From Cognatilysobacter segetis (GTDB taxonomy: Bacteria; Pseudomonadota; Gammaproteobacteria; Xanthomonadales; Xanthomonadaceae), in the NCBI RefSeq assembly GCF_004359965.1, contig NZ_SMRQ01000133.1, positions 1-32,218 of the forward strand: DNA of 32,218 nucleotides, written 5' to 3'. The notes beneath the pieces were generated by a model. The model ran no database searches. It was given only the letters and a program-made list of their open reading frames with translations, and was not told the origin of the DNA. Positions 32,181 to 32,218 of this stretch are shown one piece after another (position 1 is the stretch's first letter; the number at the start of each line of letters is the position of its first letter). The position numbers were made by a program, and so were the translations under genes.

Positions 32181-32187
32181 ATCCCTG

Positions 32188-32218
32188 CCCTAACACCTGA
32201 GTTAAGCCGCGCCGCGAA
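32188..32218 (-). repeat. Partial integron attC site, cut by the window edge
   Basis: Read on the minus strand the segment runs TTCGCGGCGCGGCTTAAC, then TCAGGT, then GTTAGGG. This matches the 3' half of classic 60-bp attC elements such as that of aadA1, ending in the GTTRRRY core (last base G instead of a pyrimidine). Recombination would occur after the G of GTTAGGG, making the minus-strand hydrolase the first gene of the following cassette. The other half lies outside the window. Confidence 0.65.

Overview
The window is GC-rich DNA from a gammaproteobacterium, most likely a member of the Xanthomonadaceae/Lysobacteraceae (Lysobacter, Luteimonas or Stenotrophomonas-like). This rests on recognised protein families (recC-recB gene order, DUF6988, BPSL0761-type island genes, an ArnT/sulfatase envelope operon) and on base composition. 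No species can be named from sequence alone. About 40 features are supported. No rRNA, tRNA or CRISPR array was seen.

Region 1 (1-7.7 kb, minus strand): a WYL-domain regulator, then recC, then recB, which runs off the left edge. recB carries a single in-frame amber codon before its helicase motifs V/VI, with homology continuing in the same frame on the far side. Region 2 (7.7-12.5 kb): small accessory genes in mixed orientation: a zinc-ribbon protein, a HEPN-domain protein, two linked unknown genes, a NYN-OST-HTH predicted RNase, a DUF1810 protein and an unknown small protein, with a gene-poor stretch at 11.84-12.3 kb.

Region 3 (12.65-18.7 kb): an integrative element module. A divergently transcribed XRE repressor and small HTH (excisionase-like) gene are separated by four evenly spaced operator-like dyads. 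They are followed by a tyrosine integrase, an HD-domain protein, an Xre/MbcA/ParS-type toxin-binding-domain protein, a BPSL0761-family protein and small unknowns. At 18.2-19.5 kb the element decays: one intact DUF2384-type gene, a frameshifted relative behind it, and the last ~50 codons of an IS30 transposase. Region 4 (19.5-21.2 kb): a DUF6988 gene and a trypsin-like protease gene, bracketed by copies of a dispersed 26-bp palindrome.

Region 5 (21.4-29.1 kb): a minus-strand response regulator/histidine kinase pair, divergent from a five-gene plus-strand operon with overlapping start/stop codons: LtaS-type sulfatase-fold phosphotransferase, PAP2 phosphatase, COG4705 membrane protein, predicted outer-membrane protein and ArnT-like glycosyltransferase. 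An 11-bp-pitch direct repeat in the shared promoter fits an OmpR-type response regulator site. The kinase's ATP-binding domain looks degenerate. I read this as a regulated envelope-modification locus; it is the best candidate here for an uncharacterised system.

Region 6 (29.1-32.2 kb): a decayed YncE-like beta-propeller gene, a PepSY gene, a frameshifted EamA transporter gene and a secreted alpha/beta-hydrolase. The hydrolase is flanked by two more copies of the palindrome. The last ~30 bases match one half of an integron attC site, oriented so that the minus-strand hydrolase would be the first gene of a cassette. The right edge may therefore be the distal end of a chromosomal integron array.
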